Part shown: piece after piece, positions 14,354 through 21,895 of the stretch
Layout: every line of letters starts with the position of its first letter
How positions within the stretch are numbered: the stretch's first letter is position 1
Source of the DNA: Betaproteobacteria bacterium UBA2293
Lineage (GTDB): Bacteria; Pseudomonadota; Gammaproteobacteria; Burkholderiales; Rhodocyclaceae
DNA length: 23,121 nucleotides
Reading direction: 5' to 3'
Assembly (NCBI GenBank): GCA_002345845.1
Contig: DDWF01000221.1
Location: 12,435-35,555 of the forward strand
Notes under the pieces: model-generated
Seen by the model: only the letters and a program-made list of their open reading frames with translations
What the model was told of the DNA's origin: nothing
Databases searched by the model: none
Made by a program: the position numbers and the translations under genes

Positions 14354-15103
14354 GTGAAAATTCTTGTCCCCGTCAAGCGGGTGGTTGATTACAACGTGAA
14401 GATCCGCGTCAAGGCGGACGGTTCGGGCGTCGACCTGGCCAATGTCAAGATGAGCATGAATCCCTTCGACGAAATTGCCGTCGAGGAAGCGGTGCGCCTG
14501 AAAGAGGCCGGCATCGCCACGGAAGTCATCGTCGTCAGCTGCGGCGTTGCCGCCTGCCAGGAAACCCTGCGTACGGCCATGGCCATCGGCGCCGACCGCG
14601 GCATCCTGGTCGAAAGCGATGTCGAACTGCAGCCGCTGGCCGTTGCCAAGCTGCTCAAGGCGCTGTGCGACAAGGAACAACCACAACTGGTCATCTGCGG
14701 CAAGCAGGCCATCGACGACGACGCCAACCAGACCGGCCAGATGCTGGCGGCGCTGGCTGCCTGGCCGCAAGCCACCTTCGCCTCCAAGGTCGTCGTCGCC
14801 GACGGCAAGGCGACGGTTACCCGCGAAATCGACGGCGGCCTGGAAACCCTGGCCATCAGCCTGCCGGCCGTGGTGTCCACCGACCTGCGCCTGAACGAGC
14901 CACGCTACGCCACGCTGCCCAATATCATGAAAGCCAAGAAAAAGCCGCTCGACACCGTCAAGCCGGCCGACCTCGGCGTCGATGTCACGCCGCGGCTGAG
15001 CACCCTGAAAGTCTCCGAGCCGCCCAAGCGCAGCGCCGGCATCAAGGTGGCGGATGTCGCCGAACTGGTGAACAAGCTCAAGAACGAAGCCAAGGTGATC
15101 TGA
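14354..15103 (+). CDS. etfB: Electron transfer flavoprotein subunit beta, 249 aa
   Basis: This is the small subunit of the cytoplasmic ETF that takes electrons from acyl-CoA dehydrogenases and passes them to ETF:quinone oxidoreductase. The sequence follows EtfB closely: [19 protein letters not shown] at the start, [21 protein letters not shown], the nucleotide-binding region [15 protein letters not shown], and the family signature [27 protein letters not shown]. Length of 249 aa is standard. The GTG at 14354 has a strong Shine-Dalgarno AAGGAGAG about 5 nt upstream. etfA follows after 2 nt. The TetR gene is divergent, and an acyl-CoA dehydrogenase lies further down the same strand. Confidence 0.96.
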   Translation: MKILVPVKRVVDYNVKIRVKADGSGVDLANVKMSMNPFDEIAVEEAVRLKEAGIATEVIVVSCGVAACQETLRTAMAIGADRGILVESDVELQPLAVAKLLKALCDKEQPQLVICGKQAIDDDANQTGQMLAALAAWPQATFASKVVVADGKATVTREIDGGLETLAISLPAVVSTDLRLNEPRYATLPNIMKAKKKPLDTVKPADLGVDVTPRLSTLKVSEPPKRSAGIKVADVAELVNKLKNEAKVI

Positions 15104-15105
15104 TC

Positions 15106-16038
15106 ATGACCATTCTCGTCATTGCCGAACACGACAACGCCCACCTCAAGGCGTCCACCCTCAACACCGTCGCCGCTGCTCAGAAGATCGGTGGCGAAAT
15201 TCACGTTCTGGTCGCCGGTAGCGGTTGTGCCGCCGCTGCTCAGCAAGCTGCCGCCCTGCAGGGCGTGACCAAGGTCCGCCTGGCCGATGCTGCGCATTAC
15301 CAGAATCAGACCGCCGAAAATCTGACCGCTCTGGTCATTGCCCAGGCTGCTGGCTGCAGCCACATCCTGGCTCCGGCCACCACTTTCGGCAAGAACTTGC
15401 TGCCGCGCGTCGCCGCGCTGCTTGACGTTGCCCAGATCTCGGAAATCACAGGCGTCGAGTCGGCCGATACCTTCGTCCGTCCGATCTACGCCGGCAATGC
15501 CCTGGCCACGGTGCAGAGCGCCGATGCGGTCAAGGTCATCACCGTCCGCACCACCGCCTTTGATCCCGTCGCCAGTGGCGCCAGCGCCGCCATCGACAAT
15601 GTCGCCGCCGCCGCTGACACGGCGCAATGCACGCTGCTCGGCCGCGAGCTGACCAAGTCCGAGCGTCCTGAACTGGGGGCTGCCGGCATCATCGTTTCCG
15701 GCGGTCGCGGTCTGGGCAGCGGCGAGAACTATCATGCCTTGCTCGAACCGCTGGCCGACAAGCTCGGTGCCGCCCTTGGCGCTTCCCGTGCCGCCGTCGA
15801 TGCCGGCTTCGTGCCGAACGATTACCAGGTCGGTCAGACCGGCAAGATCGTCGCTCCGCAGCTCTATATTGCCATCGGCATTTCCGGTGCCATCCAGCAT
15901 CTGGCGGGCATGAAGGAGTCGAAGGTGATCGTCGCCATCAACAAGGATCCGGATGCGCCGATCTTCCAGGTTGCCGATTACGGCCTGGTTGGCGACTTGT
16001 TCGAGCTTGTGCCGCAAATGACAGCGGCGTTCGGCTGA
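15106..16038 (+). CDS. etfA: Electron transfer flavoprotein subunit alpha, 310 aa
   Basis: This is the large, FAD-binding subunit of ETF. The N-terminal domain starts [24 protein letters not shown]. The C-terminal FAD domain carries [57 protein letters not shown] and [22 protein letters not shown], which are the conserved FAD contacts of the family. Length of 310 aa is typical. The ATG at 15106 lies 2 nt after the etfB stop, so the two subunits are translationally coupled. The stop is followed by a 36-nt gap before the CbiM-like gene, with no terminator visible, so transcription may continue downstream. Confidence 0.96.
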   Translation: MTILVIAEHDNAHLKASTLNTVAAAQKIGGEIHVLVAGSGCAAAAQQAAALQGVTKVRLADAAHYQNQTAENLTALVIAQAAGCSHILAPATTFGKNLLPRVAALLDVAQISEITGVESADTFVRPIYAGNALATVQSADAVKVITVRTTAFDPVASGASAAIDNVAAAADTAQCTLLGRELTKSERPELGAAGIIVSGGRGLGSGENYHALLEPLADKLGAALGASRAAVDAGFVPNDYQVGQTGKIVAPQLYIAIGISGAIQHLAGMKESKVIVAINKDPDAPIFQVADYGLVGDLFELVPQMTAAFG

Positions 16039-16074
16039 TACCATAAAGCCGGGAGCTGGTACTAGAATGACCAG

Positions 16075-16740
16075 GTGAATCTACCGGATACATTGCTGGG
16101 CGATGGGTGGTACTGGGCGGCGTGGCTGGCCTGGCTACTGTTTTTCGCCCACAGTATCTGGCGGGCACCGTGGTTGCGGTTGCGCGAATCGGCCTTGATG
16201 AACCTGTGGCTGGGCATGATCGTCCTGCTGGCCCTGATCTGGAGCATGAAGGCTGGGGTCAAACCGGGTCTCAGCATGCATCTCCTCGGGGCCACCGTAT
16301 TCACGCTGAGTTTCGGTCCCCGGCTGGCCTTCATCGGCTTGTCTCTGGTCGCGGCGGCCGTGACTTTCAACAGCGATGGCGGCTGGTTGGCGTACGCCGC
16401 CAACACGCTGCTGACGGCCGGTGTCGGCGTCGGTATTAGTCAGCTGTTCTACCGTCTGCTGGACAAGGTTCTGCCACGGCATTTTTTTGTCTATATCTTT
16501 GTCAATGGTTTTTTCGGCGCCGCCGTGACCATCGTCGGCGTCGGCTTTGTCATCAGCACCTTGCTGGCGCTGGCGGGCGTATATGAATGGGATTACCTGT
16601 TCACCGAGTATTTTCCGTACTTTCTGCTGCTTGGATTCGCTGAGGCCTGGTTGTCAGGGATGGTGATGACGCTCTTCGTTGTCTACCGCCCCGGCTGGGT
16701 GGTGACTTTCGATGACGAACGCTATCTCGCCAATAAATAG
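16075..16740 (+). CDS. Orphan CbiM-like (energy-coupling factor S-component type) membrane protein, 221 aa
   Basis: An integral membrane protein with about six or seven hydrophobic helices, starting near residues 12-29. The segment LSMHLLGATVFTLSFGPRLAFIGLSLVAA and the later FFVYIFVNGFFGAAVTIVG, PYFLLLGFAEAWLSGMVMTLFVVYRPGWV resemble the CbiM/NikM family, in which such proteins bind Co2+ or Ni2+. No CbiQ/CbiO partner genes are present, so transport by itself or with a distant ECF module is unproven. The GTG start at 16075 is the best available; a nearby ATG is out of frame and stops after three codons, and the Shine-Dalgarno is weak. It sits between etfA and the FimV-like gene. Family assignment is by memory of the pattern and moderately sure; the substrate is not known. 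Confidence 0.62.
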   Translation: MNLPDTLLGDGWYWAAWLAWLLFFAHSIWRAPWLRLRESALMNLWLGMIVLLALIWSMKAGVKPGLSMHLLGATVFTLSFGPRLAFIGLSLVAAAVTFNSDGGWLAYAANTLLTAGVGVGISQLFYRLLDKVLPRHFFVYIFVNGFFGAAVTIVGVGFVISTLLALAGVYEWDYLFTEYFPYFLLLGFAEAWLSGMVMTLFVVYRPGWVVTFDDERYLANK

Positions 16741-16782
16741 CGGCTACAATTTGGCCAATTTGTTGTCATTGGGGCTGTTTCG

Positions 16783-18483
16783 TTGAATCTTCCGCTGCTG
16801 CGTTGCGTATCGTTGCTGGCTCTGCTAAGTGTGCCGCTTTCGTCAGCAGCGGTCGGTTTGGGGGAACTGCGCGGGCAAGCAGTGCTGGGTGAGCGGCTAC
16901 GGGTCGAGGTCGACATCATCGGTGCCGATCGCCGCTATCCCGAAGCCTCATGTTTTCGCCTGATCAGGCCGGCCGGCAGCAATGACCTGCCGTGGTTACA
17001 GACGGCCTCGCTGGCAGTGCGCGGCGGCAAGCTGCCGGTGCTAGAAATCCGTTCCTCGGCCATCGTGCGCGATCCGGTCATGCAGATTGGTGTGCAGCTG
17101 GGTTGCGGCTATGAAATCTCTCGCGATTACGTGCTGCTCTCCATGCCGGCTGTTGAGCCAGGCGCTGCCTCGGCGGTGCCGTCAGTGGCGCCCGAAACAT
17201 CGGCTCCATCCGTAGACGCGCCGCCCCGGCGTGCACTACGCCGGCCGGTGCCGGGCGATGGCGTTAGCGTGCCGCCGCGACTGGCGTCACGGCGTGCCAA
17301 GCCGCCGACGCCGGCTCCGCTGGATCGGCTGATGTTGTCCGGTGGCGGCGACGCCGCCGAGCAGATGCTGCAGATGGCTACCGAGCTGGGCTCCCTGCGG
17401 GGGGGCTTGACGGCGAGTGAGGCGCAGCGGGAGATTCTGCGCCTGGAATATCGCATGCTGATGGCGCTTGGTGAGCAAGCAGGCACCCAATTGGAGACGG
17501 CTGAAAAACTGCGCAACATGGAGGCAACGCTCGGTGAATTGCAGGCGCGCGCTGCAGATTTCGCCGGCCGTGTTGAGCAGGGCGCTGCGGCGCCGCCGGC
17601 GGCAAGCCCGGTACCGGCGGCGCCGGCGCCCGTCGCTGCAGCTAAAGCAGAACCGGGACTGATTTCCGAATGGCGCCTCTACGGCGTACTGATTGGTATC
17701 GCGCTGGGGCTTGCCGGCTGGTTGGGCTGGCGCAGTTATCAACAACGTCGCCAGCGTCATGGCGAGGGGGACTTTCCTCTGCTGTCCGCAGCTCCTCCCA
17801 GCGAGGACGGCCATGGCCGGGTAGCGGGGCCACAGGCGCACGGTGAGCTGGATATCAGTTTCGATTCCGCCGAGGACCACACTACCACGCAGGTGGATCT
17901 GGAGCTTGAGGGCGCCGGCGAAAATTCTGCCGGCAATCTGTTTCAGGCAGAAGTACCGCCGCCTGTGGTGCGCAATTCGGCCATCTCGATCACCGATGCA
18001 ACCGTTGGCGAACATTTTGAAGCCAATCCGGTCATGGAACTGGCGGACATCATGCTCTCCTTCGGGCGGGTCAAGGGGGCGGCGCAAGCCCTGCGCGAAT
18101 ATATCGACAGCAATCCACAAGAGGCTCTGCAGCCGTGGATCCGGCTGATGGATGTCTATCGTATGGCCGGTATGCGCGAGGAATTCGAAGAAGTGGGCCG
18201 CAATCTCAATCAGCACTTCAATATCGAGGTCCAGCACTGGGAAACGGTGCGGGCTCCTGATGTGCCCACTGCCGAGTCGATAGAGGAAATGCCGCGGATC
18301 ATGAGCATGATCAGCGAACTCTGGTGGACCGGCGACGTCGTCGGCTACCTTTATCAGCTTTTGCGTGATAACCGAGGCGGCAAGCGCGCTGGGTTCGCGC
18401 TGCCGCTCGTTGAGGAAATCCTTTTCCTCATCGAGCTCAAGGAAACTTCCAACCGCATCGAAAAGAAAGAAGAAATGTCATGA
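16783..18483 (+). CDS. FimV-like membrane-anchored protein with TPR-like C-terminus, 566 aa
   Basis: The layout matches FimV/TspA-type polar proteins: signal peptide (1-23), an N-terminal periplasmic domain beginning VGLGELRGQAVLGERLRVEVDI (compare the conserved FimV opening), a Pro/Ala-rich stretch (about 125-185), a predicted coiled coil (about 195-265), one membrane helix (about 299-317), an acidic cytoplasmic linker and a TPR-like region (about 415-484) with MELADIMLSFGRVKGAAQALREYIDSNPQEALQPWIRLMDVY. It lacks a visible LysM and is shorter than typical FimV (about 900 aa). C57 and C108 in the periplasmic domain could form a disulfide. It starts with TTG at 16783, no nearby ATG or GTG in frame being available, and its stop overlaps the acyl-CoA dehydrogenase start by 4 nt. 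FimV proteins organise poles and type IV pili; a role next to beta-oxidation genes is unexplained. Confidence 0.68.
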   Translation: MNLPLLRCVSLLALLSVPLSSAAVGLGELRGQAVLGERLRVEVDIIGADRRYPEASCFRLIRPAGSNDLPWLQTASLAVRGGKLPVLEIRSSAIVRDPVMQIGVQLGCGYEISRDYVLLSMPAVEPGAASAVPSVAPETSAPSVDAPPRRALRRPVPGDGVSVPPRLASRRAKPPTPAPLDRLMLSGGGDAAEQMLQMATELGSLRGGLTASEAQREILRLEYRMLMALGEQAGTQLETAEKLRNMEATLGELQARAADFAGRVEQGAAAPPAASPVPAAPAPVAAAKAEPGLISEWRLYGVLIGIALGLAGWLGWRSYQQRRQRHGEGDFPLLSAAPPSEDGHGRVAGPQAHGELDISFDSAEDHTTTQVDLELEGAGENSAGNLFQAEVPPPVVRNSAISITDATVGEHFEANPVMELADIMLSFGRVKGAAQALREYIDSNPQEALQPWIRLMDVYRMAGMREEFEEVGRNLNQHFNIEVQHWETVRAPDVPTAESIEEMPRIMSMISELWWTGDVVGYLYQLLRDNRGGKRAGFALPLVEEILFLIELKETSNRIEKKEEMS

Positions 18484-20261
18484 GTGAATACATTGCACCT
18501 TTGAAGGACATGCGATTTGTCATGCAGGAACTGGCCGGCCTGGAGCAGGTGGTGGCCTTGCCGGGTTGCGAGGAGGCGACGCCCGACGTGGTCGACGCCA
18601 TTCTCGAGGAAGCGGCGAAATTTGCCGGTGCCGTGCTGTCGCCGCTGAACCGCGTCGGCGATACCAATGGCGCCAAGTGGAAAGACACCGTGGTGACCAC
18701 GACGCCGGGTTTCAAAGAAGCCTATCGCCAGTTCGTCGACAACGGCTGGAACGGCCTCGGCTGTGACCCGGAATTTGGCGGCCAGGGCTTGCCGCGTCTG
18801 TTGTCGACGGCGGTCAGCGAAATGTGGAAGGCGGCCAACCACGCCTTCTCGCTGTGCCCGATGCTGACCCAGGGCGCTATCGAGGCGCTGATGATTGCCG
18901 GCACTGACGAGCAGAAGGCGGCCTACCTGCCGAACCTGGTCTCCGGTGAATGGACCGGTACCATGAACCTGACCGAGCCCTCGGCCGGTTCCGACCTGGC
19001 CGCCGTACGCAGCCGCGCCGAGCCGGTCGGCGATGGTACCTACAAAATCTTCGGCCAGAAGATCTTCATCACCTACGGCGAGCACGACATGACCGACAAC
19101 ATCGTGCATCTGGTGCTGGCGCGTATGCCGAATGCGCCGGAAGGGGTCAAGGGCATCTCGCTGTTCGTTGTGCCGAAATTCCTGTTGAAGGCCGACGGCA
19201 CGCCGGGCGAACGCAACGATGTCTACTGTGTGTCGATCGAACACAAGCTCGGCATCCACGGCAGTCCGACCGCCGTGCTCGCCTTTGGCGACAACGGTGG
19301 TGCGATCGGCACGCTGATTGGCGAGGAGAACCGCGGTCTCGAATACATGTTCATCATGATGAACGCCGCCCGCTTCAATGTCGGCCTGGAAGGTCTCGGC
19401 GATGCCGAGCGCGCTTACCAGCGCGCCGCCGTCTATGCCAGGGAGCGGGTTCAGGGACCCGAACTCGGGGTCAAGGGCGGCCCCAAGGTGCCGATCATCA
19501 AGCACCCGGACGTGCGCCGCATGTTGATGTCGATGCGCTCGCGCATCGAGGCCATGCGCGCCCTGGCCTATGTCGTCGCTGCCGCCCAGGACAATGCCCA
19601 TCACCACCCGGATGAAGCCGCTCGCAAGCAGGGACAGGCCTTCGCCGACCTGATGATTCCGGTGGTCAAGGGCTGGAGCACGGAAAGCGCCATCGACATC
19701 GCCTCGCTCGGCGTCCAGGTCCATGGTGGTATGGGCTTCATCGAGGAAACCGGCGCTGCCCAGCATCTGCGCGATGCCCGTATTACCGCCATTTATGAAG
19801 GCACCACGGCGATCCAGGCCAACGACCTGATCGGCCGCAAGATCGCCCGCGAGAAGGGCGTCACCATCAAGGCGGTGATTGCCGAGATGCGTGCCGCTGC
19901 GGCGCAGCTTGATGGCGACCTGGCCGCCATCGGTCGTCGCCAGTCCGCCGGCATCGACGCTCTGGACAAGGCGGTCGACTGGCTTGTCGAGAATTTCGCC
20001 ACTCATGCCAAGGCCGCCCATGCTGGCGCCGTGCCTTTCCTTTACCTGCTCGGCATCGTCGCCGGTGGCTGGCAGATGGGTCGGTCGGCAGTGATTGCCC
20101 GGGCGAAGATCGCCGCTGGTGATAGTGATCCGTTCTGGCCGGCCAAGCTGGCGACGGCCCGCTTCTTCGCCGATCACTCCCTGACCCAGGCCGCCGGCCT
20201 GGCTGAATCGATCATCGCCGGCGCCGTCGGCACGTTGGCGATGGCTGACGACAGCTTCTGA
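18480..20261 (+). CDS. Acyl-CoA dehydrogenase, DmdC-like large subgroup, 593 aa
   Basis: This flavoenzyme introduces a double bond into an acyl-CoA and passes electrons to ETF, encoded just upstream. An N-terminal extension (YIAPLKDMRFVMQELAGLEQV) marks the ~590-aa subgroup that includes 3-methylmercaptopropionyl-CoA dehydrogenase (DmdC) and many general betaproteobacterial enzymes. The FAD/substrate motif is MNLTEPSAGSDLAAVRSRAEP, and the catalytic base is E440 in ITAIYEGTTAIQANDLIGRK. GGMGFIEETGAAQHLRDARI is the other FAD contact. The C-terminal 100 residues form the extra helical domain of this subgroup. Substrate chain length cannot be told from sequence; DmdC-like is a family label, not a claim of DMSP use. 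The ATG is in a 4-nt overlap with the FimV-like stop, and a terminator follows 24 nt after the gene. Confidence 0.9.
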   Translation: MSEYIAPLKDMRFVMQELAGLEQVVALPGCEEATPDVVDAILEEAAKFAGAVLSPLNRVGDTNGAKWKDTVVTTTPGFKEAYRQFVDNGWNGLGCDPEFGGQGLPRLLSTAVSEMWKAANHAFSLCPMLTQGAIEALMIAGTDEQKAAYLPNLVSGEWTGTMNLTEPSAGSDLAAVRSRAEPVGDGTYKIFGQKIFITYGEHDMTDNIVHLVLARMPNAPEGVKGISLFVVPKFLLKADGTPGERNDVYCVSIEHKLGIHGSPTAVLAFGDNGGAIGTLIGEENRGLEYMFIMMNAARFNVGLEGLGDAERAYQRAAVYARERVQGPELGVKGGPKVPIIKHPDVRRMLMSMRSRIEAMRALAYVVAAAQDNAHHHPDEAARKQGQAFADLMIPVVKGWSTESAIDIASLGVQVHGGMGFIEETGAAQHLRDARITAIYEGTTAIQANDLIGRKIAREKGVTIKAVIAEMRAAAAQLDGDLAAIGRRQSAGIDALDKAVDWLVENFATHAKAAHAGAVPFLYLLGIVAGGWQMGRSAVIARAKIAAGDSDPFWPAKLATARFFADHSLTQAAGLAESIIAGAVGTLAMADDSF

Positions 20262-20285
20262 TTGATCCTCCCTGATTTACCCCGG

Positions 20286-20318
20286 AGCCCGCGATTGTTG
20301 TTATAATCGCGGGCTTTT
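20286..20318 (+). terminator. Rho-independent terminator after the acyl-CoA dehydrogenase gene
   Basis: AGCCCGCGATT (20286-20296), an 8-nt loop and AATCGCGGGCT (20305-20315) make an 11-bp perfect stem followed by TTTT. The loop and second arm also carry TATAAT, so the structure overlaps the likely rpsF promoter. Confidence 0.8.
20302..20307 (+). promoter_or_regulatory. Consensus -10 for the rpsF operon
   Basis: TATAAT lies 67 nt before the rpsF start, within the loop and arm of the preceding terminator. TTTACC at 20276-20281 is a possible -35 but with a 20-bp spacer, longer than ideal. A start near 20314 would give a leader of about 60 nt, which contains the hairpin at 20327-20352. Confidence 0.45.
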
Positions 20319-20326
20319 CAACCTTG

Positions 20327-20352
20327 CCCTACCGCGATCGCATGGCGGAGGG
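20327..20352 (+). promoter_or_regulatory. rpsF leader hairpin, candidate S6:S18-binding autoregulatory element
   Basis: CCCT (20327-20330), a bulged A, and CCGC (20332-20335) pair with GCGG (20345-20348) and AGGG (20349-20352) around a 9-nt loop. The stem ends about 10 nt before the AAAAGGAG Shine-Dalgarno of rpsF. In many bacteria the S6:S18 complex binds a leader structure with a conserved CCG in front of rpsF to control the operon. Position and the CCG near a bulge fit that, but I have not matched the full consensus. Confidence 0.4.
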
Positions 20353-20373
20353 TATATCCCAAAAGGAGCTTGC

Positions 20374-20760
20374 ATGCGCCATTACGAAATCGTCTTTATC
20401 GTCCATCCGGACCAAAGCGAACAAGTGCCCGGCATGGTCGAGCGCTATCGCGCCATCGTTACCGCCAAGGGCGGTTCGATCCATCGTCTGGAAGACTGGG
20501 GCCGTCGTCAGCTGGCCTACCCGATCCAGAAGATCCACAAGGCTCACTACGTGCTGATGAATATCGAAGTCGACGGCGAAACGCTGAACGAACTCGAGCA
20601 TTCGTTCAAGTTCAACGACGCCGTGCTGCGCCACCTGACCGTCAAGATGAAGGCTGCCGTGACGAATCCTTCGCCGATGATGAAGGAAGAGAAGTCCAAG
20701 TCCCTGATGGGTGGTGAAGTTGCTGCTGCGGCCCCGGTCGAACCGGCTGCTGCTGCCTAA
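20374..20760 (+). CDS. rpsF: 30S ribosomal protein bS6, 128 aa
   Basis: Ribosomal protein S6, which pairs with S18 on the small-subunit platform. The sequence [21 protein letters not shown], then [33 protein letters not shown] and [15 protein letters not shown], is diagnostic. An Ala/Glu-rich tail of about 25 residues follows the folded domain, as is common in betaproteobacteria. The ATG at 20374 has AAAAGGAG about 5 nt upstream. It heads the conserved rpsF-priB-rpsR-rplI block. Confidence 0.97.
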   Translation: MRHYEIVFIVHPDQSEQVPGMVERYRAIVTAKGGSIHRLEDWGRRQLAYPIQKIHKAHYVLMNIEVDGETLNELEHSFKFNDAVLRHLTVKMKAAVTNPSPMMKEEKSKSLMGGEVAAAAPVEPAAAA

Positions 20761-20787
20761 TCAAGCATATTTGTACGGGAAAGACGG

Positions 20788-21117
20788 CTGAACTGCATCG
20801 AACTCTCCGGTCTGCTGGTTGAACGCAAGGCATTGCGCTACACCCCGGCCGGCGTACCAGTCAGTGAAGGGCGCTTGCAACACAGCTCGACACAGACCGA
20901 AGGCGGTAAGCAGCGGCAGGTGGAAGTGGAAATTGCTGTTCTGGCCTTGGGCGAAAGCGCCCGCTGGCTGCAGGCAGCACCCCTAGGGGGAGCGGTCAGG
21001 ATGACCGGATTTCTCGCCGCCCGCAGCTTGAAAAGCCGAACGCCCGTACTGCATGTGAATTCAATAGAATTTTTGGAAGGAAACGAAAATGGCTCGATTC
21101 TTCAAGAAGAAGGATGA
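20788..21117 (+). CDS. priB: Primosomal replication protein N (PriB), 109 aa, probable CTG start
   Basis: PriB is a dimeric OB-fold single-stranded-DNA-binding protein that helps PriA reload the replisome. After the start the frame reads [31 protein letters not shown], matching the N-terminal strand and loop of betaproteobacterial PriB; later [19 protein letters not shown] and [12 protein letters not shown] complete the OB fold. The in-frame codons between the rpsF stop and this homology contain no ATG, GTG or TTG, leaving CTG at 20788 as the start that keeps the first strand, with GGGAAAG shortly upstream. TTG at 20833 would delete about 15 conserved residues. The gene lies 27 nt after rpsF and its stop is 29 nt inside rpsR in another frame, so all three are translationally linked. 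Confidence 0.85.
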   Translation: MNCIELSGLLVERKALRYTPAGVPVSEGRLQHSSTQTEGGKQRQVEVEIAVLALGESARWLQAAPLGGAVRMTGFLAARSLKSRTPVLHVNSIEFLEGNENGSILQEEG

Positions 21118-21364
21118 CGACAAGAAAAAGAAGCGTGGTGGCGGTCTCTTCAAGCGCCGCAAGTTCTGCCGCTTCACGGCTGAAAAGGTCGAACAGATCG
21201 ACTACAAGGATGTGGATGTGCTGAAGGAATTCATCCAGGAAAACGCCAAGATCATGCCGGCTCGCCTGACCGGTACCAAGGCCGGCTATCAGCGTCAGCT
21301 GGGCACCGCCATCAAGCGCGCCCGCTTCCTGGCCCTGCTGCCTTTCACCGACAACCATCAATAA
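21089..21364 (+). CDS. rpsR: 30S ribosomal protein bS18, 91 aa
   Basis: Ribosomal protein S18, partner of S6 on the 30S platform. After a Lys-rich N-terminus ([14 protein letters not shown]) comes the core [66 protein letters not shown], which is unmistakable. The ATG at 21089 follows a GGAAGGAAA-type Shine-Dalgarno inside the end of priB. rplI follows after 18 nt. Confidence 0.97.
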   Translation: MARFFKKKDDDKKKKRGGGLFKRRKFCRFTAEKVEQIDYKDVDVLKEFIQENAKIMPARLTGTKAGYQRQLGTAIKRARFLALLPFTDNHQ

Positions 21365-21382
21365 TTTTCGAGGAGACGAAAC

Positions 21383-21829
21383 ATGCAAATCATTCTGCTC
21401 GAAAAGGTGGTTAACCTCGGTAATCTCGGCGAAGTCGTCAGGGTCAAGGATGGCTACGCCCGTAACTTCCTGATCCCGAAGCGCATGGCCAAGCGTGCCA
21501 CGCCGGCTGCCATGGCCGAGTTCGAAGCGCGTCGTGCCGATCTGGAAAAGATCGCCGCTGAAAAGCTGGCTGCCGCTCAAGGCGTCGCCGACAAGATGGT
21601 CGGTGTCTCCGTCACCGTGGCCCGCAAGGCCGGTATGGACGGTCGTCTGTTCGGTTCCGTCGGTAATGCCGACATCGCCGACGCGCTGAAGGCTGCCGGT
21701 TTTGACGTCGACAAGTCGGCCATCCGCATGCCGGAAGGCCCGCTCAAGGCGATCGGCGAATTCCCGCTCGACGTTGCCCTGCACACCGACGTGCTGGCCA
21801 ACATCACCGTGGTCGTCGCTGCCGAGTAA
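21383..21829 (+). CDS. rplI: 50S ribosomal protein bL9, 148 aa
   Basis: Ribosomal protein L9, which binds 23S rRNA near the L1 stalk. [36 protein letters not shown] is the N-terminal rRNA-binding domain with the family signature, followed by the long connecting helix (about 40-75) and the C-terminal domain ending [16 protein letters not shown]. Length of 148 aa is standard. GAGGAGA precedes the ATG by 5-7 nt. It is the last gene before a terminator. Confidence 0.97.
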   Translation: MQIILLEKVVNLGNLGEVVRVKDGYARNFLIPKRMAKRATPAAMAEFEARRADLEKIAAEKLAAAQGVADKMVGVSVTVARKAGMDGRLFGSVGNADIADALKAAGFDVDKSAIRMPEGPLKAIGEFPLDVALHTDVLANITVVVAAE

Positions 21830-21849
21830 TTCCGGCTCCGCTTCCCGCC

Positions 21850-21878
21850 AAAAGGCCTCGCAGATGCGGGGCCTTTTT
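21850..21878 (+). terminator. Rho-independent terminator after rplI
   Basis: AAAAGGCCTCGCA (21850-21862) pairs with TGCGGGGCCTTTT (21865-21877) with one T-G pair, followed by T residues to 21878. The tip would open to a 4-6-nt loop. It separates the ribosomal block from dnaB, whose start lies only 18 bp beyond. Confidence 0.85.
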
Positions 21879-21895
21879 ACTTTAAACTTCCGCCC

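Noticed and set aside
18354..20177. Open frame of about 600 codons antisense to the acyl-CoA dehydrogenase
   Set aside because: Same effect; the sense frame contains all dehydrogenase motifs including the catalytic glutamate.
20342..20373. Short upstream open frame beginning at ATG 20342 before rpsF
   Set aside because: It has no Shine-Dalgarno, lies in the leader hairpin and runs out of frame into rpsF; nothing supports translation.
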